From positions 53,787,441 to 53,851,440 of the forward strand of contig OZ024854.1 of the NCBI GenBank assembly GCA_964017155.1: DNA of 64,000 nt. Reading direction: 5' to 3'. Under the pieces are notes generated by a model that was not told the origin of the DNA, searched no databases, and saw nothing but the letters and a program-made list of their open reading frames with translations. Made by a program: the position numbers and the translations under genes. The stretch comes from Oasisia sp. SBJ-2009. Lineage: Eukaryota; Annelida; Polychaeta; Sabellida; Siboglinidae. Below, piece by piece: positions 56,079-64,000 of this stretch (its first letter is position 1; every line of letters begins with the position of its first letter).

Positions 56079-58786
56079 TTTGCCGCAAAGCTATGCGACT
56101 CAAACCTTTAGTAAAATCTTAATGACTAATCGCTATTTGACCCGAAAATAATGGCATCTGAGCTCAAATATGACTACCCGATTATAATAAAACAATGTTC
56201 AGTGTCATTTTCCTCCACTGTAGCGAAAAATATCAAAGCATTTGTCAAGATGACTGTAAATATATCCCCGTATTAATTATGACGTCGGAAATGAGTGTAT
56301 GAATATTGAAGCAAATCGTTGAATAAGTTACATTTTAAGGAACTTTGCGTGCGATTTCAGATCCATTTCTTTTTAATAACAGTACCTGCATATTTGAGAA
56401 AGGTGATGAGCTGAAAAGCATAACTGATAGATGGTAAATGTGATCGTATACCAAGAAGGGACATGGTTTGCAAATGTCTCACTGCTCTCCCCGGTATCAA
56501 TCTAATTTTGATTAGCAGACTATAATTAATTTAGTTTTGCAGCCTAATGATATTTGTGTATTCTTTAAGCGCTATAATCCGTACCGAAATACGCGCTTTC
56601 GGTTCTTCCAATTGAAGTTATTATTCCATTCTTTGTTGAATTTAACAAGTCAAACAACTACATTTTCTGGATGTTTTATTAATATGTATTTTGGATCTGG
56701 CGGATTTGATTGTTATATGACGTCACAGTCAGAAAACACGGCGATAGCGTCACTGGGCGGAACGTCGTACGTTCTGTCTCCCGGTTACAGCCAAATACCG
56801 AGTGCTCGGCAGTGCGTGCTGCCCTCTATCGAATCAATTAAGGCTTCAAAACAGTTGTTTTGCTTGAATTCTCTGAACTAATTTGCCGCAAAGCTATGCG
56901 ACTCAAACCTTTAGTAAAATCTTAATGACTAATCGCTATTTGACCCGAAAATAATGGCATCTGAGCTCAAACATGACTACCCGATTATAATAAAACAATG
57001 TTCAGTGTCATTTTCCTCCACTGTAGCGAAAAATATCAAGGCATTTGTCAAGATGACTGTAAATATATCCCCGTATTAATTATGACGTCGGAAATGAGTG
57101 TATGAATATTGAACCAAATCGTTGAATAAGTTACATTTTAAGGAACTTTGCGTGCGATTTCAGATCCATTTCTTTTTAATAACAGTACCTGCATATTTGA
57201 GAAAGGTAATGAGCTGAAAAGCATAACTGATAGATGGTAAATGTGATCGTATACCAAGAAGGGACATGGTTTTACAAATTTCTCACTGCTCTCCCCGGTA
57301 TCAATCTAATTTTCATTAGCAGACTATAATTAATTTAGTTTTGCAGCCTAATGATATTTGTGTATTCTTTAAGCGCTATAATCCGTACCGAAATACGCGC
57401 TTTCGGTTCTTCCAATTGAAGTTATTATTCCATTCTTTGTTGAATTTAACAAGTCAAACAACTACATTTTCTGGATGTTTTATTAATATGTATTTTGGAT
57501 CTGGCGGATTTAATTGCTATATGACGTCACAGTCAGAAAACGCGGCGATAGCGTCACTGGGCGGAACGTCGTACGTTCTGTCTCCCGGTTACAGCCAAAT
57601 ACCGAGTGCTCGGCAGTGCGTGCTGCCCTCTATCGAATCAATTAAGGCTTCAAAACAGTTGTTTTGCTTGAATTCTCTGAATTAATTTGCCGCAAAGCTA
57701 TGCGACTCAAACCTTTAGTAAAATCTTAATGACTAATCGCTATTTGACCCGAAAATAATGGCATCTGAGCTCAAATATGACTACCCGATTATAATAAAAC
57801 AATGTTCAGTGTCATTTTCCTCCACTGTAGCGAAAAATATCAAAGCATTTGTCAAGATGACTGTAAATATATCCCCGTATTAATTATGACGTCGGAAATG
57901 AGTGTATGAATATTGAAGCAAATCGTTAAATAAGTTACATTTTAAGGAACTTTGCGTGCGATTTCAGATCCATTTCTTTTTAATAACAGTACCTGCATAT
58001 TTGAGAAAGGTGATGAGCTGAAAAGCATAACTGATAGATGGTAAATGTGATCGTATACCAAGAAGGGACATGGTTTGCAAATGTCTCAATGCTCTCCCCG
58101 GTATCAATCTAATTTTGATTAGCAGACTATAATTAATTTAGTTTTGCAGCCTAATGATATTTGTGTATTCTTTAAGCGCTATAATCCGTACCGAAATACG
58201 CGCTTTCGGTTCTTCCAATTGAAGTTATTATTCCATTCTTTGTTGAATTTAACAAGTCAAACAACTACATTTTCTGGATGTTTTATTAATATGTATTTTG
58301 GATCTGGCGGATTTGATTGTTATATGACGTCACAGTCAGAAAACGCGGCGATAGCGTCACTGGGCGGAACGTCGTACGTTCTGTCTCCCGGTTACAGCCA
58401 AATACCGAGTGCTCGGCAGTGCGTGCTGCCCTCTATCGAATCAATTAAGGCTTCAAAACAGCTGTTTTGCTTGAATTCTCTGAATTAATTTGCCGCAAAG
58501 CTATGCGACTCAAACCTTTAGTAAAATCTTAATGACTAATCGCTATTTGAACCGAAAATAATGGCATCTGAGCTCAAACATGACTACCCGATTATAATAA
58601 AACAATGTTCAGTGTCATTTTCCTCCACTGTAGCGAAAAATATCAAGGCATTTGTCAAGATGACTGTAAATATATCCCCGTATTAATTATGACGTCGGAA
58701 ATGAGTGTATGAATATTGAAGCAAATCGTTGAATAAGTTACATTTTAAGGAACTTTGCGTGCGATTTCAGATCCATTTCTTTTTAA
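56079..58786 (+). repeat. Terminal monomers and array edge
   Basis: Full monomers 56079-56881, 56882-57685 and 57686-58488 are followed by 298 bp of a further one. Homology stops after 'catttctttttaa' at about 58,786, where the other monomers continue with 'taacagtacctgc' and this sequence continues with 'aggtacttcctcc'. There is no obvious target duplication or junction element. Confidence 0.92.
57686..58488 (+). repeat. Reference satellite monomer (803 bp) with mapped dyads
   Basis: This full-length monomer near the array edge illustrates the internal structure. CTAATTTTGATTAG (a 5-bp stem) is at 58109-58122. The palindrome TGACGTCA, a CRE-like octamer, is at 58325-58332. AACGT-CGT-ACGTT is at 58368-58380. 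CCGAG-TG-CTCGG is at 58405-58416 and overlaps GGCAG-TGCGTG-CTGCC at 58415-58430. The 16-bp perfect palindrome CAAAACAGCTGTTTTG is at 58454-58469. The first block of dyads is CpG-rich against an AT-rich background. Whether these act as protein-binding sites or as hairpins in RNA cannot be decided from sequence. Confidence 0.9.
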
Positions 58787-59281
58787 AGGTACTTCCTCCA
58801 CTCGTTTGCTAATCGCCAAACTGGTTCTTTTGTCACCAAATGTGTAAAGTGTTAATAGTTTAACTAGTATGCATAGTCAGAAATTTTTTAGAATGCGTAT
58901 TTGTCATTTTTTTTATCATGAAAAAAGAATCGCCGTTACACCGGGTATAACTGTCGAAACAACCAGCATCTGCCGTCGTCCTATGTTTTTTTTTCACGTG
59001 GTTTATACGAGACCAAAACATCCAGGCAAGCTTACGCAAACATCAACAACCGGGAAGAGCGAGCACGTGCTTCGGAGATAGGTCGAGTGGAAGGTACGTA
59101 ATAACTACGTATTATAGTCACGATTGATAATATAAAGATGTACGATGGATAATGGAATATTAATTCATCATGAATTAGTCAATATTAATAATAATTGCGA
59201 GTTATGTGCCAGTCATGGCGATCATTTACTTTCTGACGTAGGGCTAAGCTAAGCATGAAAACGGCCCCTAAATCTTAGTGT
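58787..59281. other. Unique sequence beside the array; possible exon ending at 59093
   Basis: There is no clear gene. On the plus strand an open stretch from about 58,920 to 59,093 reads ...SRQAYANINNREERARASEI... and ends at a strong donor-like AAG|GTACGT (gt at 59094). It would end in phase 1, which is incompatible with reading straight into the ATG exon at 59976. It could at most be an untranslated 5' exon of that gene or part of another gene. From about 59,100 to 59,281 I see nothing recognisable. Confidence 0.3.
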
Positions 59282-59549
59282 TACAGCCGCCAAACACATG
59301 TTTGATACACCTTAACCCCAGATATTACCCGTACACTGCTGGCAATCGTCGCCCGTCGTAACAATACCGATATTACGGTGATCACAGTACGAGCTACACT
59401 TCACTTCGTCCTGCCGTCGGCGGCGATGATGTCGAGTTGCCACGGAGTTTTGCGCGATTTTTTTTTTTTTCTCAATAATATGGTTTAATTTTGTAACCCT
59501 ATGTGTGTTGTTGTATACAACATATGTGAGGAGACGTTTGGCGGCTGTA
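59282..59549. mobile_element. MITE-like element with 14-bp terminal inverted repeats
   Basis: TACAGCCGCCAAAC at 59282-59295 is matched by its exact reverse complement GTTTGGCGGCTGTA at 59536-59549. The outermost TA on each side could be a TA target duplication around 12-bp inverted repeats, as in Tc1/mariner-type MITEs. The 240-bp interior has no coding capacity and contains a T homopolymer at about 59,457-59,470. The assignment rests on structure only. With a single copy in the window, the family cannot be named. Confidence 0.6.
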
Positions 59550-59975
59550 TGTTGTTAGATAAGAAAATGAAAGATCGCCCTGTTCATTAACATTGGGTCA
59601 TCACTTGTACTGGCGGCCTGTGTAATTACCACTGCGTCGGTAGTAGTGAATATGTAATCACATATCAAGTGTGCGCGTGTTAAAATGTTGAACATTTTAG
59701 TTACGATATTTTGTATTAATGCAATTATGTAGCTTTGTATTTTAATTATGCAAACATTTCAAGTAGTGTTATACAACTACCAGCATGCCTATATGTAATG
59801 TTTAAATTGGCTTCCAGTGAACACTTTCAAATGACAAAGTTTAGATGTTCATGTGTAATAATCCAAATGTGTGAGTTGTCATAACAACTGAGAAAGTATT
59901 TGTGGAATATGCAGTACTAAATTATTGTTTAGTGAACATGTTATTAAGTTCATCCATGCCTTTTTATGTAAACAG

Positions 59976-60101
59976 ATGCCACCCCGCAACCGAGTTAGGA
60001 CGAGAGGAGGGAGAGGAGGGAGAGGAGTTAGAGGGAGATTCAGCACAATAGATGCTGAACGAATACAACAATTACAGGACGCACGTATTCGTTCAACTGA
60101 G
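59976..60101 (+). CDS. Exon 1 of P2X7 ballast-domain gene
   Basis: The ATG at 59976 lies directly after an acceptor-like 'tttttatgtaaacag'. The exon gives 42 codons beginning MPPRNRVRTRGG and ends GAG|gtaata. An in-frame upstream ATG at 59925 exists, but it lies before the acceptor and its codons (SEHVIKFIHAF) do not resemble this family. I therefore prefer 59976. Confidence 0.65.
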
Positions 60102-61587
60102 GTAATATTAAATATCACATACAACAATTAACCGTAATAGATTTTACAATTTTAATAAGCACATATATATATATATATATATATATTAATAAGCATAGGT
60201 ACTTATATAGGACATTTATACTTTTAATTTTATTAAAACAATTTCACATAAACATCACATCCATAAATATTCATTGAAGCAATTTTTTTTATAGTTTTTC
60301 CATTGTGTGTGTGTAAATCATTAGTACAATGGTGATTCTTCCATGTAGTACATACATATTTTTGCATTCATTTACACAGGAAATGGTTCAGCAATTGGAC
60401 ATTACAGCGATGCGCCGTTTGGTGCATTCAATCATAACAGACCATCCAGGCATCGTATTTGATGCCCTGGATGCAATGCAAGCTGGGGACCCCAACCCCC
60501 CACCACCAACACCAGCCACCAGTAACCACCCCCAGTGGTGTGTCTGCGGCAGATGCCGAGACATGCCGACAGACATCGAAAGGCTATGCTGTGGGTTACA
60601 GCACTGCATTTCGCAAAGACCCGTGAGTACTTAACACTGAATTGTAACAAAGAAACACTAGTTAAGCACATTACACTTGTGTAATTAGAATGCTTTTGTT
60701 TCTAAAGGAACAAATATCCATAAATAATTTAGTAATGAACCCTGAAATGTGTCTTATCTTTCATTAATCACAGGTGGAACATTCTTCCAATACTTCCTAA
60801 AAACGACATTCTATTACATATAACTACTAGCATAACACCACCTTAAACATGTTGGCTTTACATTTATCATGATTATTCAACCTTTACATTCAGGCAGCAC
60901 ATTGAAATGTCAAAAAACTGAGATATGTTGTTAGAAAAATAAATGTTCTATTCAGTTTGCTACTTATGTATATTGTTGAGTGTAGCTAAAATAATTACAA
61001 ATGAAATGTAATTTAATGACAGAGACCTCATATGATAAAAATAGGTAATTTCCACCACACTGTACAATACTACTGTATACCCCCTTATGTACCTGTGACA
61101 CAATCCCCTGTGTACTATTCACTGCTCGCATAAAATGTGCAAGCAGGAATCAGCGTCTCTATCCTATACTGGGGTAAGATCTGCAGAGCATAAATCTACC
61201 AGGTGGAGTTGAGGGGCTAAAAAGTACTGAGTCTGGCTAATCAAGGCTAATTACCACAATGAATACTCCACATTTACCGTACAACATTATAATGGCCAAT
61301 TACTCATAACATTTTTATCTTTGCAGGAGATTGAACTGGTATGCCTGGAGCCCCTTGTGCTTCAAATAAATATGGCGTACTGGGCAGAGATCTTTGCGCA
61401 GGATCCCGGACATGACACTGCAGCCCTTCGTCATGCTGCGTACCGTCATTTTGTGCTGTGGTGGCATGGCCGGCTTGGCGCAAATGTCCGGCGAGTTATT
61501 CCAAGCTGTGTCGTCTGCCGAATCCGTGACAGATTCCCCAGCGCGAACGGCCTGTACACAGGATTTCAGGTGAGCCGGCTAGCGTGA
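59976..61587 (+). CDS. Free-standing P2X7 ballast-domain protein (3 exons, 209 aa)
   Basis: Exons 59976-60101, 60380-60622 and 61327-61587 join in phase 0 at GT/AG sites to give 209 codons. Residues 1-42 are basic with RG/RGG repeats. Residues 43-76 look helical, and 77-94 are Pro-rich. Residues 95-123 hold WCVCGRCRDMP with Cys 96, 98, 101, 112, 113 and 118. Residues 158-203 hold AAYRHFVLWWHGRLG, RRVIPSCVV and a FPS...YTGF ending. This pattern matches the cytoplasmic C-terminal 'ballast' of the P2X7 receptor, known for zinc-binding Cys/His and nucleotide binding. No transmembrane or P2X ectodomain is present, so it is not a channel. Such solitary domains are known in invertebrates, with unknown function. 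Oddity: Cys187 sits where many relatives have Trp. The end is uncertain: either VSRLA-stop as drawn, or splicing at CAG|GTGAGC (gt at 61570). Confidence 0.8.
60163..60187. repeat. (AT)n microsatellite in intron 1
   Basis: This is an uninterrupted AT dinucleotide run of about 25 bp, inside the 278-bp intron between exons 1 and 2 of the ballast-domain gene. Confidence 0.9.
60380..60622 (+). CDS. Exon 2 of P2X7 ballast-domain gene
   Basis: The exon has 81 codons after the acceptor 'tttacacag' (60371-60379) and ends before 'gtgagt' at 60623. It starts EMVQQLDITAMRRL, carries a Pro-rich linker, and then the first Cys cluster WCVCGRCRDMP...CCGLQHC. Confidence 0.8.
60623..61326. other. Intron 2 of the ballast-domain gene
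   Basis: This 704-bp AT-rich stretch begins gtgagt and ends tttgcag. It contains no ORF or repeat that I can support on either strand. Confidence 0.7.
61327..61587 (+). CDS. Exon 3 of P2X7 ballast-domain gene
   Basis: The exon follows the acceptor 'tatctttgcag' and opens EIELVCLEPLVL. It contains the most conserved stretch, from AAYRHFVLWWHGRLG to RDRFPS. The stop TGA is at 61585-61587. A strong donor CAG|GTGAGC at 61569/61570 leaves open a further unseen exon. Confidence 0.78.
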   Translation, partial: EIELVCLEPLVLQINMAYWAEIFAQDPGHDTAALRHAAYRHFVLWWHGRLGANVRRVIPSCVVCRIRDRFPSANGLYTGFQVSRLA

Positions 61588-61846
61588 CTCACCACCCCTG
61601 GTCATCCGGGAGCTGTGACGCCTCACTAGTTCGCTAGTCGGTGGTGGAGCGGTTGGTGCCATCGTTCTGCTTATCCTGCGTGGGTCCTCCGCCATCAGTT
61701 TGCGACGCCTCGTGACAAGTTCTGTGTCAGCCATCCTCCTTCGTACTGCATCCATCTGCATCTGTATGATGTAATTGTATGTTTTTGGCGTCTTGATTGG
61801 TACAGCGTACCAGTTTCCTGATTTCTTACTGTACATCCGTTTGTAC
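61579..61846 (-). CDS. Transposase-like exon E (C-terminus)
   Basis: The exon follows the acceptor 'cttaattacag'. It encodes YKRMYSKKSGNWYAVPIK, then a long Arg-rich tail (RRRMADTELVTRRRK) ending in SSRMTRGGESR and TAG at 61579-61581. Its last 9 bp overlap the end of the plus-strand ballast-domain ORF. Confidence 0.7.
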
Positions 61847-62154
61847 CTGTAATTAAGACAAAGCTATTTTAATAACTGTGGTATGATTTCTGTAACGATA
61901 CTTCAATAGTAGTGGGTTAACGTTATGTACAAACATTGGTTACCAACATTCATGACACTTCAGAATGTTCACTTTGTGTGTTTTGTAGCAGTTCCATGGT
62001 TGATTATGAACCGTATTGATCAACTTTGTACTATTTATACTTTTACACAAATAGTATTGCTGTGATAATTTGTGTGTACCAGTATTTTTTTCTAAATTTA
62101 TATATTAATTTCACTACACACTTAATTAATATAAATGTAACTGGAAATACTCAC
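61847..62154. other. Intron between exons D and E
   Basis: This is a 308-bp AT-rich intron on the minus strand (gtgagt...attacag). Nothing else is recognised in it. Confidence 0.65.
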
Positions 62155-62250
62155 ATCATTTCTCCTGCAGCATTCAAGCGGTACGGTCGGTCCTTGTGCT
62201 TTTGAAAATCTATTGCAGCCAGCTGCGTTCTGGCGACGTACACCGGGTAG
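62155..62250 (-). CDS. Transposase-like exon D
   Basis: The 96-nt exon lies between 'atcttacag' and 'gtgagt'. It encodes (S)YPVYVARTQLAAIDFQKHK and continues to NAAGEM. The phase fits exons C and E (2 and 2). Confidence 0.7.
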
Positions 62251-62870
62251 CTGTAAGATACGATAGATGTCAGTGAACTTTGTCGCAACAATTTCTTTAT
62301 ATACTGATTATAATGTTTTTGTATGTTTACAATGTGTATTTAATTATTTGCATTTTTATTTTTTTACATTATCACCAATTTATGTTATTTTATAGTATAT
62401 TAATTTTTTTTATTACCTTCTCACAGTATATTTTACAATGTCGCAATCAATACTGTTTGCTTAGTCAATAATTTTTCATTATATACAAATTGTTGTAAGC
62501 AATAACTACACTTTAATGTAATCATTTCTTTGTTTTTTAACAAAGGATCATAATATAATTTTTTTTTTTATGTTCATTATGTTATATTACATGTAAGGTA
62601 AAAAAAATTCAAATGACACATTTACAATGTACATGTGAGTTTATGACTTGTATTTATTGTCTAGTCATTAGAACATGTGTTAATATATTCTTACTTAATA
62701 TGCCTTGAATTACTGTTTATATCACGTTTGTAAGCATGAACATAATAGTTAATACAAAATGGTCACGAAAGCCAATAAATTCAATAATAATATATGTTGC
62801 TGTTTATGTATGATTTTCAGCAAATGTTTAGCCAGTCATACAAAAAATATGTAATACATGATTAATTTAC
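62251..62870. other. Intron between exons C and D
   Basis: This is 620 bp of very AT-rich sequence (gtaaat...cttacag on the minus strand). The open stretches here are low-complexity (Ile/Phe/Tyr) and are not genes. Confidence 0.65.
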
Positions 62871-62939
62871 CTGAATGTGAAGAGTTTCGCAGCATACATC
62901 AAGATGTGGTGATGAAAAGCTTCCAGCTCTCCAATGTGC
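62871..62939 (-). CDS. Transposase-like exon C
   Basis: The 69-nt exon lies between 'aactttcag' and 'gtaaat'. It encodes (R)HIGELEAFHHHILMYAAKLF. The GELE-x-FH motif is the hallmark of the C-terminal catalytic glutamate region in this family, as I remember it. Confidence 0.68.
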
Positions 62940-63195
62940 CTGAAAGTTTAATGCATATGTCATTTCTAAGGGCATGATATTTCATGAAGACTTGCACTTC
63001 CTTTCTGTAGGTTTTCAATCGCCATCAATAATTACATTATCTACATTTTACATACAACTACATTATGCTGACAACCTACACTAACTGGGCTGATAATGTA
63101 TGAGTTATTCTTTATAACTGGCTCATACATAATGTGTTTTATAAACAGTGTAACAGTTGTATACACTGCATAACTGAAGCTGTTTAAATACACAC

Positions 63196-63277
63196 CTGAA
63201 GTTCACATAATGGTGAACGTTGTTCAGGAAGCGTACATTTAGTACAACTTCCACCAAGGCTTTGTGGGCTGGCGATC
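63196..63277 (-). CDS. Transposase-like exon B
   Basis: The exon encodes (G)SPAHKALVEVVLNVRFL followed by NNVHHYVNF and ends TTCAG|GTGTGT in phase 2. The 3' end is clear. The 5' end is weak: the proposed acceptor 'aaaataag' has a purine-rich approach, and an in-frame TAA lies just upstream. This may be a deletion scar and not a true splice site. Confidence 0.5.
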
Positions 63278-63284
63278 CTTATTT

Positions 63285-63356
63285 TTTTGCGGACTAGTAA
63301 ACCTTTTGGCGGACTAGTAAACTTTTGACTTTACTAGTCCCGCTGTCTAGTAAAAT
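63285..63356. repeat. ACTAGTAAA direct and inverted repeat cluster
   Basis: 'gcggactagtaaac' at about 63289-63302 is repeated at about 63308-63321. The inverse 'tttactagtcccgc' follows at about 63330-63343, and 'ctagtaaaa' at about 63347. The cluster lies exactly in the gap where the transposase core would be expected and could be the scar of an insertion or deletion. Confidence 0.7.
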
Positions 63357-63538
63357 AAATGCTGAAGTTCTATCCCTGAATTAGCTTATCTGAAATTAGT
63401 GATTATTAGTTATGTCATAAATATTGTATGTATGTTTATAAATGAGATAAATGGGCTTTGTAAACATAAATATGCCATAAAAAAATATGCACGAAAAAAG
63501 TATTCATACAAGAACTCATTAATGAGAACAACAGTTAC

Positions 63539-63824
63539 CTGCAAGGACGAGTGGTTTTCCCCGCAGCTGTCCAGTGGTTGTAGTTCGAAGCTTCTCCCAA
63601 TACTCCATTACTGCCGGCACAATGTACAGAGACTGCAGCCGGTCGAACTGTGCTGAACTCACCATTCCCAGGCACATGAATTTGAAGAGCAGGGCCACTT
63701 TCGTATAATTATTCCCTGACAACAGTATATTCACAGCCAGGAGGAAATCGCCTGCAAACCCTCCACGCTTGCGCAGCCTTGGCTGGGATGCCCACCTACG
63801 ACCTTTGTGTCCCTTTGTGCAGGT
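63539..63824 (-). CDS. Transposase-like exon A (pre-core region)
   Basis: The exon follows the acceptor 'gttttcag' (minus strand) and starts TCTKGHKGRRWASQPRL. It includes a hydrophobic helical stretch FLLAVNILLSGNNY, then FMCLGMVSSAQFDRLQSLY, and ends ...KPLVLAG at a donor AG|GTAACT. It has 286 nt and ends in phase 1. Confidence 0.7.
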
Positions 63825-64000
63825 CTGAAAACAACATCATTCTGTATGAGATGATGATGATTCATAAGTTGTTAAATATGTTAGGCACGTGTCGATTAAC
63901 ATTTACCTGATATATGTGAATATGAATATTATTTGCATCATGACTATTTCAATGCCACTACTAAAATACAAACGTATGATGCCACAAGAAATTGATTGTG
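63825..64000. other. AT-rich sequence upstream of exon A, probably intron
   Basis: No coding stretch resembling the transposase family is visible on the minus strand. A donor-like 'cag|gtaaat' occurs at about 63,907, but the preceding bases have no convincing frame. The upstream exons are presumably beyond the window. Confidence 0.4.

Larger units (their letters stand above)
1..58786. repeat. Satellite array of ~800-bp monomers (whole array)
   Basis: The same ~795-804 bp sequence recurs head to tail from the first base to about 58,786. A convenient phase marker is the motif ending in ctctgaattaa, which falls at 82, 879, 1676, 2475, 4618, 5412 and so on to 58,488. About 66 monomer ends are visible, with a truncated monomer at each edge. 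Length variants come from small indels, for example 'attaattatgacgtc' versus 'attaagacgtc' and 'actgtaaat' versus 'actaaat'. All monomers share one orientation. The array continues beyond the left edge of the window. No gene is apparent apart from the LINE insertions annotated separately. The monomer period is close to four nucleosome repeats, but that is only a numerical remark. Confidence 0.97.
61579..63824 (-). pseudogene. DDE-transposase-like gene, catalytic core missing (5 exons)
   Basis: Five minus-strand segments, 63824-63539, 63277-63196, 62939-62871, 62250-62155 and 61846-61579, join in compatible phase to give 266 codons and a stop. The first matches, from memory, the region before the DDE core in an uncharacterised transposase-like family common in fish and invertebrates: a C-x2-G...RRWASQPRLRKRGG segment and LLSGNNYTKVALLFKF. 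The later ones match its C-terminal part: SPAHKAL, GELEAFHHHILMYAAK, YPVYVARTQLAAIDF and YSKKSGNWY. The expected acidic core after LVLAG (a DGR-type motif and about 200 residues) is not found. The gap at 63278-63538 is too short and AT-rich. The 5' part of the gene lies outside the window. This could be an internally deleted mobile element or a remnant. It may be Kolobok-like, but I cannot show that. Confidence 0.62.

Noticed and set aside
58140..58260. CENP-B box or RNA polymerase III A/B boxes in the monomer
   Set aside because: 'tttcgggacttcc' and 'tttcggttcttcc' do not match the CENP-B box core, and no spaced A/B box pair was found. A centromeric role is not supported by sequence alone.
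1..58786. CRISPR-like or integron-like array
   Set aside because: Repeats are ~800 bp, contiguous and without unique spacers. Introns and a LINE show that the DNA is eukaryotic.
58869..59081. 70-codon ORF beside the array edge
   Set aside because: It has no domain and low-complexity Phe runs. The alternative frame ending at 59093 looks more protein-like, but it has no start and no compatible partner exon.
60388..60671. Minus-strand ORFs opposite exon 2 of the ballast-domain gene
   Set aside because: They are shadows of the plus-strand exon, with Gly/Val runs arising from the Pro-rich linker.
62280..62471. 63-codon plus-strand ORF rich in Ile, Phe and Tyr
   Set aside because: It is AT-rich intron sequence of the minus-strand gene. 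The composition explains the open frame.

Overview
The window is eukaryotic, almost certainly from a metazoan and probably a marine invertebrate. I infer this from three things: spliced genes with GT/AG introns, a CR1/L2-type LINE whose 3' end is of a kind common in amphioxus, echinoderms, hemichordates and cnidarians, and a free-standing P2X7-type 'ballast' domain gene. The species cannot be named from the sequence. There are no bacterial operons, tRNAs, rRNAs or CRISPR arrays.

Bases 1 to about 58,786 are one satellite array. It holds about 66 head-to-tail monomers of roughly 795-804 bp (a few are shortened) plus a partial one at each end. Each monomer carries a dyad-rich block: a TGACGTCA palindrome, AACGT-CGT-ACGTT, and two overlapping hairpins (CCGAG-TG-CTCGG and GGCAG-N6-CTGCC). 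The array is organised at a higher level in three domains. (1) Bases 1-43,482 are a long higher-order repeat. Its unit is 9-13 monomers and includes one monomer interrupted by a 1.34-kb 5'-truncated LINE. The LINE occurs five times at the same insertion point, at spacings of 11,707, 9,321, 9,320 and about 8,520 bp. (2) Bases 43,483-51,486 are five copies of a 1,601-bp dimer. (3) Bases 51,487-56,078 are two copies of a 2,296-bp trimer whose middle monomer lacks 109 bp, followed by full-length monomers up to an abrupt edge at about 58,786. The repeated LINE ORF (305 codons, YADD motif) is a passenger fragment of a reverse transcriptase.

Bases 58,787-64,000 are unique-looking DNA with two convergent spliced genes. 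On the plus strand, three exons (59,976-60,101; 60,380-60,622; 61,327-61,587), all joined in phase 0, encode a 209-residue protein. It has an RG/RGG-rich start and a cysteine/histidine-rich module like the intracellular C-terminal domain of the P2X7 receptor, but no channel domain. On the minus strand, five phase-compatible exons between 63,824 and 61,579 encode the flanks of a DDE-transposase-like protein. The part expected to hold the catalytic core is missing between the first two exons. The two coding regions overlap tail to tail by 9 bp. A 268-bp MITE-like element with 14-bp perfect terminal inverted repeats lies upstream at 59,282-59,549.

The most noteworthy points are the LINE carried within a higher-order repeat, the stepwise change of repeat architecture towards the array edge, and the pairing of a solitary P2X7-ballast gene with a transposase-like gene, which may be a two-gene mobile element.
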